From Streptomonospora litoralis (GTDB taxonomy: Bacteria > Actinomycetota > Actinomycetes > Streptosporangiales > Streptosporangiaceae), in contig NZ_CP036455.1 of assembly GCF_004323735.1 (NCBI RefSeq), forward strand, positions 1,545,101 to 1,609,100: a stretch of 64,000 nt of DNA. Reading direction: 5' to 3'. Below the pieces are notes generated by a model. The model saw only the letters and a program-made list of their open reading frames with translations, was not told the origin of the DNA and did no database searches. A program made the position numbers and the translations under genes. Below, piece after piece: positions 31,871-39,504 of the stretch; the stretch's first letter is position 1, and each line of letters begins with the position of its first letter.

Positions 31871-33225
31871 AGGGGGGCCTCCGGCGGGAGCGGGGAGGAA
31901 CCGGGGGAGTGGTGGGGGCGGTGGCCGTTGCCCGCCTGCACGCCGAACGCCGAGGGCACGCTCTCGCCCGCCCCGTGGATGCGCGCGGCGACGTGGCGCG
32001 GCAGCGGGTAGCGGCGGAACTCGCCCTTGACCCAGCCGCTGCCGTCGCTCGGGTAGGGCGCGAAGCGCAGCAGCGGCTCCAGCCGGAACTCCTCGTCGCG
32101 CTGCGAGGAGACGACGCCGACCTGCGAGACCCGCCGCGAGCCGTCCGGATAGCGGCTCAGGTGCACGATCACGTCCACCGCCGCGTTGATCTGGTCGCGC
32201 AGCGCCTCGAAGGGGATCTTCACCTCCGACATCGACGCCAGCGTCAGCAGCCGGTAGACGGCGTCCTCGGCGGAGTTCGCGTGCACCGTGGCCAGCGAGC
32301 CGTCGTGGCCGGTGTTCATCGCCTGCATCATGTCCAGCGTCTCCCAGCCGCGGACCTCGCCGACGATGATCCGGTCCGGCCGCATGCGCAGCGAGTTGCG
32401 CACCAGGTCGCGGATGGTGACCTGGCCGGCGCCTTCGATGTTGGGCGGGCGGGCCTCCAGCCGGATCACGTGCTCCTGCTGCAGCTGCAGCTCTGCGGAG
32501 TCCTCGATGGTGACCACGCGCTCGTCGGCCGGCACGAAGCTGGACAACGCGTTGAGGAACGTGGTCTTCCCGGTGCCGGTACCGCCGGAGATGATCACGT
32601 TGAACCGGGCCCGCACCAGCGAGGCCAGCAGTACCGCGGTGGTGCCGTCGACACTGCCCTTGGCCACCAGTTCCTCGACGGTGAACGGCTTGGGGAAGCG
32701 CCGGATGGTGATGACCGGCCCGCTCAGCGAGAGTGGCGGGATGATGACGTTGACGCGTTCGCCGCTGGGCAGCCGCGCGTCGACCATCGGGCTCGACTCG
32801 TCGATGCGGCGGTTCACCTGGGAGACGATCCGGTCGATCGTCTGCATCAGCTGCTCTTCGCTGGTGAAGGCCGTGTCGATGCGGTGCACGCGGCCCCGCT
32901 GCTCCACATAGACGTTGTCGGGGCCGTTCACCATGATCTCGGTGATGCTCTCGTCGGCCAGCAGCGGCTCCAGCACGCCCAGGCCCAGGGCCTCGTCCAC
33001 CACGCGGCGGACGAGCCCGCTGCGTTCGCGGTCGCTGAGGACGGGACCCTCGCGGGAGATGATGTGGCCGACGACCTTCTCCAGCCGGGTGCGGCGCTGC
33101 TCCAGCGTCAGCATCGCCATGTCGTCGAGGTTGACCTCGCGCAGCAGCCGCTGGCGCCAGTGCGCGATCTGGTCCGTCTGGTGCTCGCCGACGTGGTCGT
33201 CGGTGAGGCGGTCTTTGAGTCCCAT
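31867..33225 (-). CDS. tadA: Tad secretion ATPase TadA/CpaF
   Basis: 452 residues from ATG 33225. The GSPII_E/VirB11 motor is complete: Walker A GGTGTGKTTFL (about 212), an Asp box VVTIEDSAELQLQ, Walker B RIIVGEVRGWE (about 285) and a His box TGHDGSLATVHANS. The N-terminal domain with DRERSGLVRRVVDE and EIMVNGPDNVYVE is typical of CpaF. It powers pilus extension. The C-terminus carries a short Pro/His-rich tail. Confidence 0.95.
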   Translation of the reverse strand: MGLKDRLTDDHVGEHQTDQIAHWRQRLLREVNLDDMAMLTLEQRRTRLEKVVGHIISREGPVLSDRERSGLVRRVVDEALGLGVLEPLLADESITEIMVNGPDNVYVEQRGRVHRIDTAFTSEEQLMQTIDRIVSQVNRRIDESSPMVDARLPSGERVNVIIPPLSLSGPVITIRRFPKPFTVEELVAKGSVDGTTAVLLASLVRARFNVIISGGTGTGKTTFLNALSSFVPADERVVTIEDSAELQLQQEHVIRLEARPPNIEGAGQVTIRDLVRNSLRMRPDRIIVGEVRGWETLDMMQAMNTGHDGSLATVHANSAEDAVYRLLTLASMSEVKIPFEALRDQINAAVDVIVHLSRYPDGSRRVSQVGVVSSQRDEEFRLEPLLRFAPYPSDGSGWVKGEFRRYPLPRHVAARIHGAGESVPSAFGVQAGNGHRPHHSPGSSPLPPEAPL

Positions 33226-33277
33226 GGGCGCTACCTGCGTTCGGGGGGTGGTGCGGGGGGTCGGCGGGGTGCGGGGG

Positions 33278-33703
33278 TCACAGCGGCATCTCCACGCGCC
33301 GGGAGAGGTCGAGGTCGAAGCCGGGGGTGGGGAACATCAGCGGGAACGCGGCGGTGATCTCGGTGTAGTACCCGCCCCGGCCATCAGAGCCCACCGCGAC
33401 GTCGGCCCCCGCCAGCCAGGACGGCAGCGCGGCGCGGGCGGTGGACTCGGCGGCGGCCGTCCCGCGCGTCCCGGCGGCGCGGGCGGCGGCGCGCGCCGCG
33501 TGCTCCATCCGCTCCGCGGCGACGAACGCGAAGAAGGTCTCCAGCGCGATCGTCGCGACCAGCAGGAACAGCGGGAAGTAGGCGGCGAACTCCAGCAGTT
33601 GCGAACCGCGGTCGCCCCGTCCGCGCCGGCGCCGCGACCCGCGGGGGCTCCGCCGCGGCTCACCCTCGCTGCGGTGCACGGGCGGCCGTCTGCGCTCACG
33701 CAT
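33278..33703 (-). CDS. tadE: TadE-like pseudopilin
   Basis: 141 residues from ATG 33703, overlapping the preceding gene by 8 bases. An Arg-rich leader ends in RGDRGSQLLEFAAYFPLFLL (about 30-49), the TadE prepilin motif with Glu at position 5. Downstream ERMEHAARAAARAAGTRG is the standard TadE segment. A minor pseudopilin priming pilus assembly. Confidence 0.88.
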   Translation of the reverse strand: MRERRRPPVHRSEGEPRRSPRGSRRRRGRGDRGSQLLEFAAYFPLFLLVATIALETFFAFVAAERMEHAARAAARAAGTRGTAAAESTARAALPSWLAGADVAVGSDGRGGYYTEITAAFPLMFPTPGFDLDLSRRVEMPL

Positions 33704-35393
33704 CGTCGTCCTCCGGTGGTACGGGCGGCGCCTCCTGCTGCGCCGGCTCGCCGGAGTCCTCCGGGATGATCAGCGCCTGGCTGCTGATGTCCCACGGGCC
33801 GTCGAGGCCGGGCAGGAACACGGGTGTGGCGATGCTGACCCGCACCGCCTGCCCGGAATCCGTGCCGACGACCTCCGCCGAGAAGGTGCCGTCGGCGTTC
33901 CACGGCGGACTGACGCGCTTGGCGGCCTCCTCGGCGATGGCCTCGTGGTCGGAGGGGTCGATGGCGGCCTGGCGCGCGCCCTCGTTGGCGGCGTGGGAGG
34001 CGAACATGCCCGTCAGCCCGACCAGCAGGATCTGCCAGGTCAGCAGCAGTGCCAACCCGACGAACGGCAGCGTCGAGGCGAACTCCACGAACAGCGCGCC
34101 GGAGTCGCCCCGCCGCCGCCGGGCCCACGCCCGCCGGTCCCGCGCCCCGGAGGGCTCGCCGGCCGGGTCGAAAGCGCCGGACGGTGCGGGGTGGCCGTGC
34201 TCGGCGCCGGTGCCGTCGTGGGCGGGCTCCGGGCTGTGCAGCAGTCCCAGTTCGCCCGCGATCTGGCCGAAGGAGCGCAGCAGGGTCTCGTCGGTGATGC
34301 GCCCCGGGTCACCGGTGTTGGACGCCTCCTCGACCGCGCGGTAGGCGGCCGGGACGGCGGTGCGCAGTATCGGTGTGGCCAGCAGCTTGCGGGCGAAGTC
34401 GGGCTGGATCTCGTTCTTGCGGCTGTGCCGCATCAGCAGCGCGGTGACGCTGCGGGAGTCGCGGATCTGCAGCCGCCCCCACATCGCCACGACCCGCTGG
34501 GCCGCCCGCAGGGCGGGGAGGTCGGGCGTGACCAGCAGCGTGGCGGTGTCGGCCAGCTCGACCGCCATCGCAGTGGCCTCGGTGGTGGCGGTGCCGCAGT
34601 CGACCAGGACCAGGTCGTAGCGCGAGCGCAGCGCCCCCAGGATCTGGCGGGCGGCGCGGCCGGTGACGTCCTCGCCGCGTTCGCCGTCGTGCGGAGCGAG
34701 GAGGATGTGCAGGCCCTCCGGGTGGACGTACAGCGTGTCGGCGAGCATGGAGGCGCTGATGTCGGCGGCGGCCTCGACCAGGTCGGCGATGCTGCGCCGA
34801 TGCTTGATGTCGAAGTAGCCCGGGATGTCGCCGGACTGCAGATCGAGGTCGACCAGGCAGACCATGCGTCCCGACCGGGCGGCGGCGCGGGCCAGGTGGA
34901 TCGCGCTGGTGGTGGTGCCCACGCCGCCCTTCGCGCCGCTGAAGGTGACGATGGAGCCCTTGCGGCCGTCCATCGGCACGTCAAGCGAGGCCGCCTCCAG
35001 GTGGCGGCGCAGCGTGCGCGACCATTCGGCGGCCGTCGCAACGCGCTGGCCGAGCTGCTCGACGGTGGCGCCGGCGGGCAGCACGCTGCGGGCACCGGCC
35101 TCCATGGCGTTGGTGAAGGTGTCGGCGTCGACCTCGTCGACGACGAGGATGACGGCGAGTTGGGGGCGATTGCGGGAGAGGTCGCGGATCAGGTCGAAGA
35201 CCGGGAGCGGTCCGAGCCGCTCGTGGACGAGGACGACGTCGAGAGTGGGCACCTGGCCGACGCCGTCGGCGATCTCCGGGGAGGTGTGGTGCACGCCCAC
35301 CACCTCGGTGTCGAGCAGTTCGTCGAAGCGCGCGCGCAGCGCGTCCTCCAGTTCGGCCGATGGGAGGCCGAGCATCACCTGGTAGTCGCTCAT
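33696..35393 (-). CDS. TadZ/CpaE localisation ATPase fused to a TadE pseudopilin
   Basis: 565 residues from ATG 35393, which shares one base with the CpaB stop. Residues 1-140 are receiver-like; 147-390 are a ParA/MinD domain with deviant Walker A FSGAKGGVGTTT (about 151-162), LVDLDLQSGDIPGY and VLVDCGTATTE. After a flexible linker (about 385-425), GDSGALFVEFASTLPFVGLALL (about 427-448) is a TadE prepilin motif with TM helix and external tail. In related clusters TadZ and TadE are separate genes. Here no stop separates them, so the cytoplasmic ATPase would be tied to a membrane pseudopilin. A sequencing error is possible. Confidence 0.85.
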   Translation of the reverse strand: MSDYQVMLGLPSAELEDALRARFDELLDTEVVGVHHTSPEIADGVGQVPTLDVVLVHERLGPLPVFDLIRDLSRNRPQLAVILVVDEVDADTFTNAMEAGARSVLPAGATVEQLGQRVATAAEWSRTLRRHLEAASLDVPMDGRKGSIVTFSGAKGGVGTTTSAIHLARAAARSGRMVCLVDLDLQSGDIPGYFDIKHRRSIADLVEAAADISASMLADTLYVHPEGLHILLAPHDGERGEDVTGRAARQILGALRSRYDLVLVDCGTATTEATAMAVELADTATLLVTPDLPALRAAQRVVAMWGRLQIRDSRSVTALLMRHSRKNEIQPDFARKLLATPILRTAVPAAYRAVEEASNTGDPGRITDETLLRSFGQIAGELGLLHSPEPAHDGTGAEHGHPAPSGAFDPAGEPSGARDRRAWARRRRGDSGALFVEFASTLPFVGLALLLTWQILLVGLTGMFASHAANEGARQAAIDPSDHEAIAEEAAKRVSPPWNADGTFSAEVVGTDSGQAVRVSIATPVFLPGLDGPWDISSQALIIPEDSGEPAQQEAPPVPPEDDDA

Positions 35394-36187
35394 CACTCGC
35401 CCTCGGCCTGCTGCCCGGACTGGCCGGTCGGTGCGTCGCCTGCCGTCTGCGAGCCCCCGGACTGGGACTCGATCCGGTCGAGCTGGTCCTCGGCGCAGAA
35501 CTCCAGGCTTCCCGGGTCGCCCCCGCCCTGGGGGCTGACGGCCGCCAGGCGCAGGCTGGAGGCGAACGCCTCGGCGTAGGTGAGGTTCAGCGCCTGGTCC
35601 GGGGTGAGCCGGAAGGTGACCGGGACGACGCTGTTGGTGCCGCCGGTGGTCTCGTCGATGGTCGAGCCGACGTCGCCGATGTCGAGGATCTCGATGTTGG
35701 TCAGCACCCGGTAGGCGCACGCCTGCTGCTGGCCCTCGCCGGGGTTGAAGGTGGCGTAGACGTCCACCCGCGACTGGCGCCCCACCTTGCCGGCAACGCC
35801 GGTCTCGGCGTCGACCATGATCGCGATCTCGCGTTCGCCCTCTTGGAGGTCGGGAGCGGCGATGACCATGCTGCGCTGCAGCAGCTCGCCCTCGCGCAGT
35901 GCGCTGGAGGCTACGGGAAGCCGCCCGACCTCCTCGCTGATCTGGGCGAAGTCGCCGATGAAGTGGTCGGAGTCGAAGAAGCGCGCGGGGACCTCGTACT
36001 CCTCCAGCATCTCGGGGGTGATCTCCTCATAGGGCTGCACGTCCTGGGTCAGCCGCAGCGCCGTGCGGTAGCTGCCCAGTTCGCTGTTGAGGGTGCCCAC
36101 ATAGGACACGACCGTGAAGAACACGGCGACACCGCCGATGGCGGCGACGATCATGAGCAGGATGCCGCGCCGTTGACGAGGGTTCAT
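35393..36187 (-). CDS. cpaB: Tad pilus assembly protein CpaB/RcpC
   Basis: 264 residues from ATG 36187. One TM helix (about 9-30) precedes an SAF domain (about 48-110, TQDVQPYEEITPEMLEEYEVP) and a RcpC/CpaB domain with IAIMVDAETGVAGKVGRQSRVDVYATF (about 140-166). The tail is Gly/Gln-rich. CpaB proteins act at the cell surface around the secretin in Gram-negatives; in monoderms the role is less clear. It is the second gene of the operon. Confidence 0.9.
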   Translation of the reverse strand: MNPRQRRGILLMIVAAIGGVAVFFTVVSYVGTLNSELGSYRTALRLTQDVQPYEEITPEMLEEYEVPARFFDSDHFIGDFAQISEEVGRLPVASSALREGELLQRSMVIAAPDLQEGEREIAIMVDAETGVAGKVGRQSRVDVYATFNPGEGQQQACAYRVLTNIEILDIGDVGSTIDETTGGTNSVVPVTFRLTPDQALNLTYAEAFASSLRLAAVSPQGGGDPGSLEFCAEDQLDRIESQSGGSQTAGDAPTGQSGQQAEGE

Positions 36188-36266
36188 GGCGCTCCGTTTC
36201 TAGGCGGACGGGGGGTCAAAGGCCCGCTGGGGGGCTCGGCGCCGGGGCGGGGCAGCCCGCGGGCGC

Positions 36267-37697
36267 TCACTTCGGGGCACGGGGGGCGGAGACACCCTGC
36301 GCCCACCGCGGATCGCCGGTGCCGTCGTCGGGCGGACCGGGGTCGCGCGGTCCGGGATCCGCCGGGCGGCCGGGGGCGCGGTCGTCGGCGGGGCCGGAGT
36401 GCGGACGTGCGTCGCCGCCGCCGCTGGCCGGCGGGAGAGGTGACAGCGGCCGCGCGCCGAGTTCGGGCGCCGTCTGCAGGCGGAACGCGGACGGCGCCGA
36501 CTCGGTCGGGTCCGCGGCGGGGGGAGCGGCGGCCGTGGGCGGCGAGGCACCGGGCGGGGCGGCCCCCGGTCCCTCGGGCAGCGGCGGAAGCGCCTGCGGC
36601 ACAGGGATGTCGTCCTCCTCCACCGGTTCGGGCGGGTGCGGCCGCCGCGGGGCGGTCGGCTGCGGAGAGGAGCCGGGGGTGGGAGCGGGCGGAGCCGGAG
36701 CGGCAGGCCGGGGCTGTGCGGGTGGCGCAGACGGTGGCTGCCCGGACCCGGCGGGCGCCGCAGGCGGGGCGCTGTGCTGGGGGCCGGGGGCGGGAGCCGG
36801 CGCTGAGGGCCGGCCGCCGGTGCGGGGGTTCTGGGCGGGCACGCTGTTGGCGGCGCCGCAGAACCGGCATACCGCCCAAACGGTGGGTTCGCCGCACCAG
36901 GTGCACCGGGTCGGCCGCACCGCGCGGGCGGGTTCGGTCAGCGCGCGGGGGTGGGCGCTGAAAGCCACGAATTCGACGTACTTGGGCGAGCCCCAGTAGA
37001 GGGGTCCCAGCGGCTGCGCGGGCAGGCGGCGCGCCGCGACGGCCTGCAGGGAAGGCAGGAACTGCTCCTCGAACGCCGCGGTGTCGAAGTTCGCGCCGCT
37101 GGAGTGCAGCACCTGCACGGGCTCCTGCGGGCGGAAGGGCAGCTGGGACACTGACGCCGTCTCGCCCTTGGCGACCCGCGTCACCTGCGGCACCGGTGAG
37201 CACAGCGCGAGATAGGTGACGCCCGGCGCGAAGGAGCCCAGGTGCTGGGGCACGGAGATGGGGATGGTCGCGAGGTTGGCGACGTTGCGCAGCCACCCGC
37301 CGGCCAGGGTGTGGCGCGGGAGTTCGTCGGCCAGGCCCGCGATGATGCCGGCCGGGAGGTAAGGGCAGAGGTACGCCAACTGGTCGGCGATCAGCGACAG
37401 CGCGAGCGGTGACAGGTCGACGCCGACGGCCGCCACCGTGTCCTCGCGCATCGCCCCGCGGGCGAAGGCCACGGCCCGCCGCGCACGCTCGGCGCGCCAG
37501 CGCGGGTACAGCGCCACGACCCGGACCCCGCCGGCAGCGTGATAGCGGGCGTAGTCGACGAAGGCACCGGACTGCTCGGCGAGGTCATGACCGTCCAGGG
37601 TGAAGCGCTGCGCCTGAGACCCGCCGAGGTGTCCCGTGCTCGGGATGTCGGCGAGGAGGGCGACGACGCTTGCGGACCTGGTCTGGTCATGGGTCAC
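36267..37697 (-). CDS. Tad-locus protein with zinc ribbon and Pro-rich tail
   Basis: 476 residues from GTG 37697 with GGGAG upstream. Residues 1-260 form a soluble domain seen in actinobacterial Tad loci (start MTHDQTRSASVVALLADIPS; later DLSPLALSLIADQLAYLCP). A zinc ribbon CTWC...CRFC (about 264-284) follows. The last 190 residues are Pro/Ala-rich and probably disordered. It is first of the operon, with a GACAGTG dyad 62 bp before its start. No enzymatic motif is seen; a regulatory or scaffold role is possible but unproven. Confidence 0.7.
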   Translation of the reverse strand: MTHDQTRSASVVALLADIPSTGHLGGSQAQRFTLDGHDLAEQSGAFVDYARYHAAGGVRVVALYPRWRAERARRAVAFARGAMREDTVAAVGVDLSPLALSLIADQLAYLCPYLPAGIIAGLADELPRHTLAGGWLRNVANLATIPISVPQHLGSFAPGVTYLALCSPVPQVTRVAKGETASVSQLPFRPQEPVQVLHSSGANFDTAAFEEQFLPSLQAVAARRLPAQPLGPLYWGSPKYVEFVAFSAHPRALTEPARAVRPTRCTWCGEPTVWAVCRFCGAANSVPAQNPRTGGRPSAPAPAPGPQHSAPPAAPAGSGQPPSAPPAQPRPAAPAPPAPTPGSSPQPTAPRRPHPPEPVEEDDIPVPQALPPLPEGPGAAPPGASPPTAAAPPAADPTESAPSAFRLQTAPELGARPLSPLPPASGGGDARPHSGPADDRAPGRPADPGPRDPGPPDDGTGDPRWAQGVSAPRAPK

Positions 37698-37758
37698 GTG
37701 GCGGGCTCCCGGGGGTGCGGGCGTCTGGCGGGCGAAAGATCGGCTTTTCTGCATACGC

Positions 37759-37785
37759 GACAGTGGAGGGGCGTGTGTCACTGTC
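37759..37785. promoter_or_regulatory. GACAGTG-N13-CACTGTC dyad before the Tad operon
   Basis: A perfect 7-bp inverted repeat with 13-base spacer, 62 bp upstream of the first Tad gene. A second dyad, AGAGT-CC-ACTCT, lies near 37827-37838. These are the best candidates for an operon operator. The rest of 37698-38136 has no gene; GACCGG/CCGGTC at 37927-37952 forms a small hairpin. Confidence 0.45.
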
Positions 37786-38136
37786 CCGCCATATGGTAAC
37801 GGTGTGACTCCGATCAATGGGGTTAGAGTCCACTCTCCTGTGGATTGCCGACAGCACCGATGATCACGGACAGTCGGCGGCCTCCCCGCCGCCGAGGCGG
37901 CCGGTGTAGCGGAAAGTTCAACGAAGGACCGGATTCGATTCCATTCCCGGTCATTTCATTCCCCGGCGGGTGATCGAAAAGGCGAAGCGAGCGGGTCCGC
38001 GCCGCGCTTTCGCCATTCCGGGCGGTGATTCGGCCTCATCGACGCTGCACACCGTTCGCCGCCTACGTGCAGAGGCATCACCGGTAGCCACATACGGCGC
38101 GGCGCCGGGGTCCTTCGAACCGCTAGCGTGGTCGCC

Positions 38137-38424
38137 ATGAACGAGGTCACCCTGCAGGACGCCGGAGCACGTCTCGGGAGTCTGATCGCTCGCGCCGCCC
38201 GCACCGGCGAATCCGTCCGGATCACCCGGGACGGATGTGCGGCGGGTGTGCTGGTCTCCGTGGAAACCTACGCCGAGCTGCAGGAGTTGCGCCGCGACAG
38301 GGACCGGCGGCTCCTTGCCGAGCAAGCTGCCGCCGACGCGCGTGGCGAGATCGCGTGGATCCGCTACCCGGCGCGCGATCGGTCGGAACTGGCCCGGGGG
38401 CTGAACGAGGCACTCGACCTGTGA
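38137..38424 (+). CDS. Phd/YefM-type antitoxin without an adjacent toxin
   Basis: 95 residues from ATG 38137, with no ribosome site and a -10-like TAGCGT just upstream, so it may be leaderless. The Phd/YefM N-terminal domain is clear (MNEVTLQDAGARLGSLIARAARTGESVRITRDG, then VLVSVETYAELQEL at about 38-52). The C-terminus is helical, as expected for toxin binding. No RelE, Doc or PIN gene follows: the next features are a terminator and a tRNA. It may pair with a toxin elsewhere or be a remnant. Confidence 0.8.
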   Translation: MNEVTLQDAGARLGSLIARAARTGESVRITRDGCAAGVLVSVETYAELQELRRDRDRRLLAEQAAADARGEIAWIRYPARDRSELARGLNEALDL

Positions 38425-38443
38425 CGGTCCGCGGCACACACGA

Positions 38444-38478
38444 AAGGCCCCGGTCTCCGTTCCGGTGACCGGGGCCTT
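38444..38478. terminator. Terminator between antitoxin and tRNA-His genes
   Basis: AAGGCCCCGGTC (38444-38455) pairs perfectly with GACCGGGGCCTT (38467-38478), loop of 11. It lies just past the antitoxin stop and directly after the 3-prime end of the convergent tRNA, so it can stop both. Confidence 0.85.
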
Positions 38479-38483
38479 CGCCG

Positions 38484-38560
38484 TGGGGTGAGTGAGGGGA
38501 CTTGAACCCCCGACTTCTTGGACCACAACCAAGTGCTCTGCCGACTGAGCTACACCCACC
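38484..38560 (-). tRNA. tRNA-His (anticodon GTG), CCA encoded
   Basis: 77 nt including the extra 5-prime G(-1) that marks histidine tRNAs. Acceptor GTGGGTG pairs with CACTCAC (one G-T), the anticodon arm is CTTGG-TTGTGGT-CCAAG with anticodon GTG, the T loop is TTCAAGT, and the 3-prime end is C73 then CCA. It lies directly downstream of orn, a common actinobacterial arrangement. Confidence 0.97.
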
Positions 38561-38633
38561 ATGAGCGCCGACCGGGGATGCTCCCGTGCCTGCGTCCGAA
38601 GACGAGTCTAGCGGATGTCCGGGAGTGCTCCGA

Positions 38634-39284
38634 TCAGTTTTCCGTCCCGCCGGCATCGGAGGCCGCCTGCTGCCGGGTGCGGCCGGCCCCGCCTTTGACG
38701 ACGTCGGCGGCCACCGAGCGCGCGGTCGCGCTGTCGGGGCCGGGCGGCGGCACGAAGGCCGCGGCGCGGTAGTAGCGCAGCTCGCGGATGCTCTCGGTGA
38801 TGTCGGCGAGGGCCCGGTGGCCGCCGTGCTTCTCCGGGCTGGCGTAGTAGATCCGGGGGTACCAGCGGCGCAGCAGCTCCTTGATGCTGGAGACGTCGAC
38901 CATGCGGTAGTGCAGGAACTCGTCGATCCGGGGCATGTCCCGGGCGAGGAAGACCCTGTCGGTCGCGATGGAGTTGCCGCACAGCGGCGCCTTCTGCGGC
39001 TCGGAGACATAGCGCCGCATGTGCTCCAGGACGAGGTCTTCGGCCTCCTGCAGCGTCACTCCGCTGTCGAGCGCATCGAGCAGTCCCGAGGTCGTGTGCA
39101 TCTGCGTCACGAACTCGCCCATCTGGTCCAGGGCGGCCTGCGGCGGCTTGATGACGACGTCGACTCCCTCGTCGAGCTGGTTGAGCTCGCCGTCGGTGAT
39201 CAGACAGGCGACCTCGATCAGCGCATCGTTTTCGAGGTCGAGCCCCGTCATCTCGCAGTCGATCCACACCAAGCAGTCATTCAT
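38634..39284 (-). CDS. orn: Oligoribonuclease
   Basis: 216 residues from ATG 39284; the region upstream has a -10-like TTAAGCT, so the mRNA may be nearly leaderless. DEDDh 3-to-5-prime exonuclease: [10 protein letters not shown] (first Asp-Glu pair, about 7-16), [16 protein letters not shown] (about 103-118) and HRALADI (about 157-163). It degrades the 2-5-nt RNA left by other RNases, including pGpG. The C-terminus is extended by a disordered Ala/Pro tail relative to E. coli. Confidence 0.95.
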   Translation of the reverse strand: MNDCLVWIDCEMTGLDLENDALIEVACLITDGELNQLDEGVDVVIKPPQAALDQMGEFVTQMHTTSGLLDALDSGVTLQEAEDLVLEHMRRYVSEPQKAPLCGNSIATDRVFLARDMPRIDEFLHYRMVDVSSIKELLRRWYPRIYYASPEKHGGHRALADITESIRELRYYRAAAFVPPPGPDSATARSVAADVVKGGAGRTRQQAASDAGGTEN

Positions 39285-39504
39285 ACCGGCCAGCTTAAGC
39301 CGTTTCACCTGTGCCCGGCCGCCCAGCTCCGCTCGTCACAGGGCCCGGCGGCACATCGCCGCTGCGAAGCGCATCGAAGCGGATACGGAAAGTGCCCGGT
39401 GACCGATGCCGTGTCGATGCCGCGGGCGAAACGCGGCCGACGGAGGTCTGCGCGGATGCCGGGATCCGGTCGACGCGGGCGGCGCCCGCATCGACCGGAG
39501 CGGC

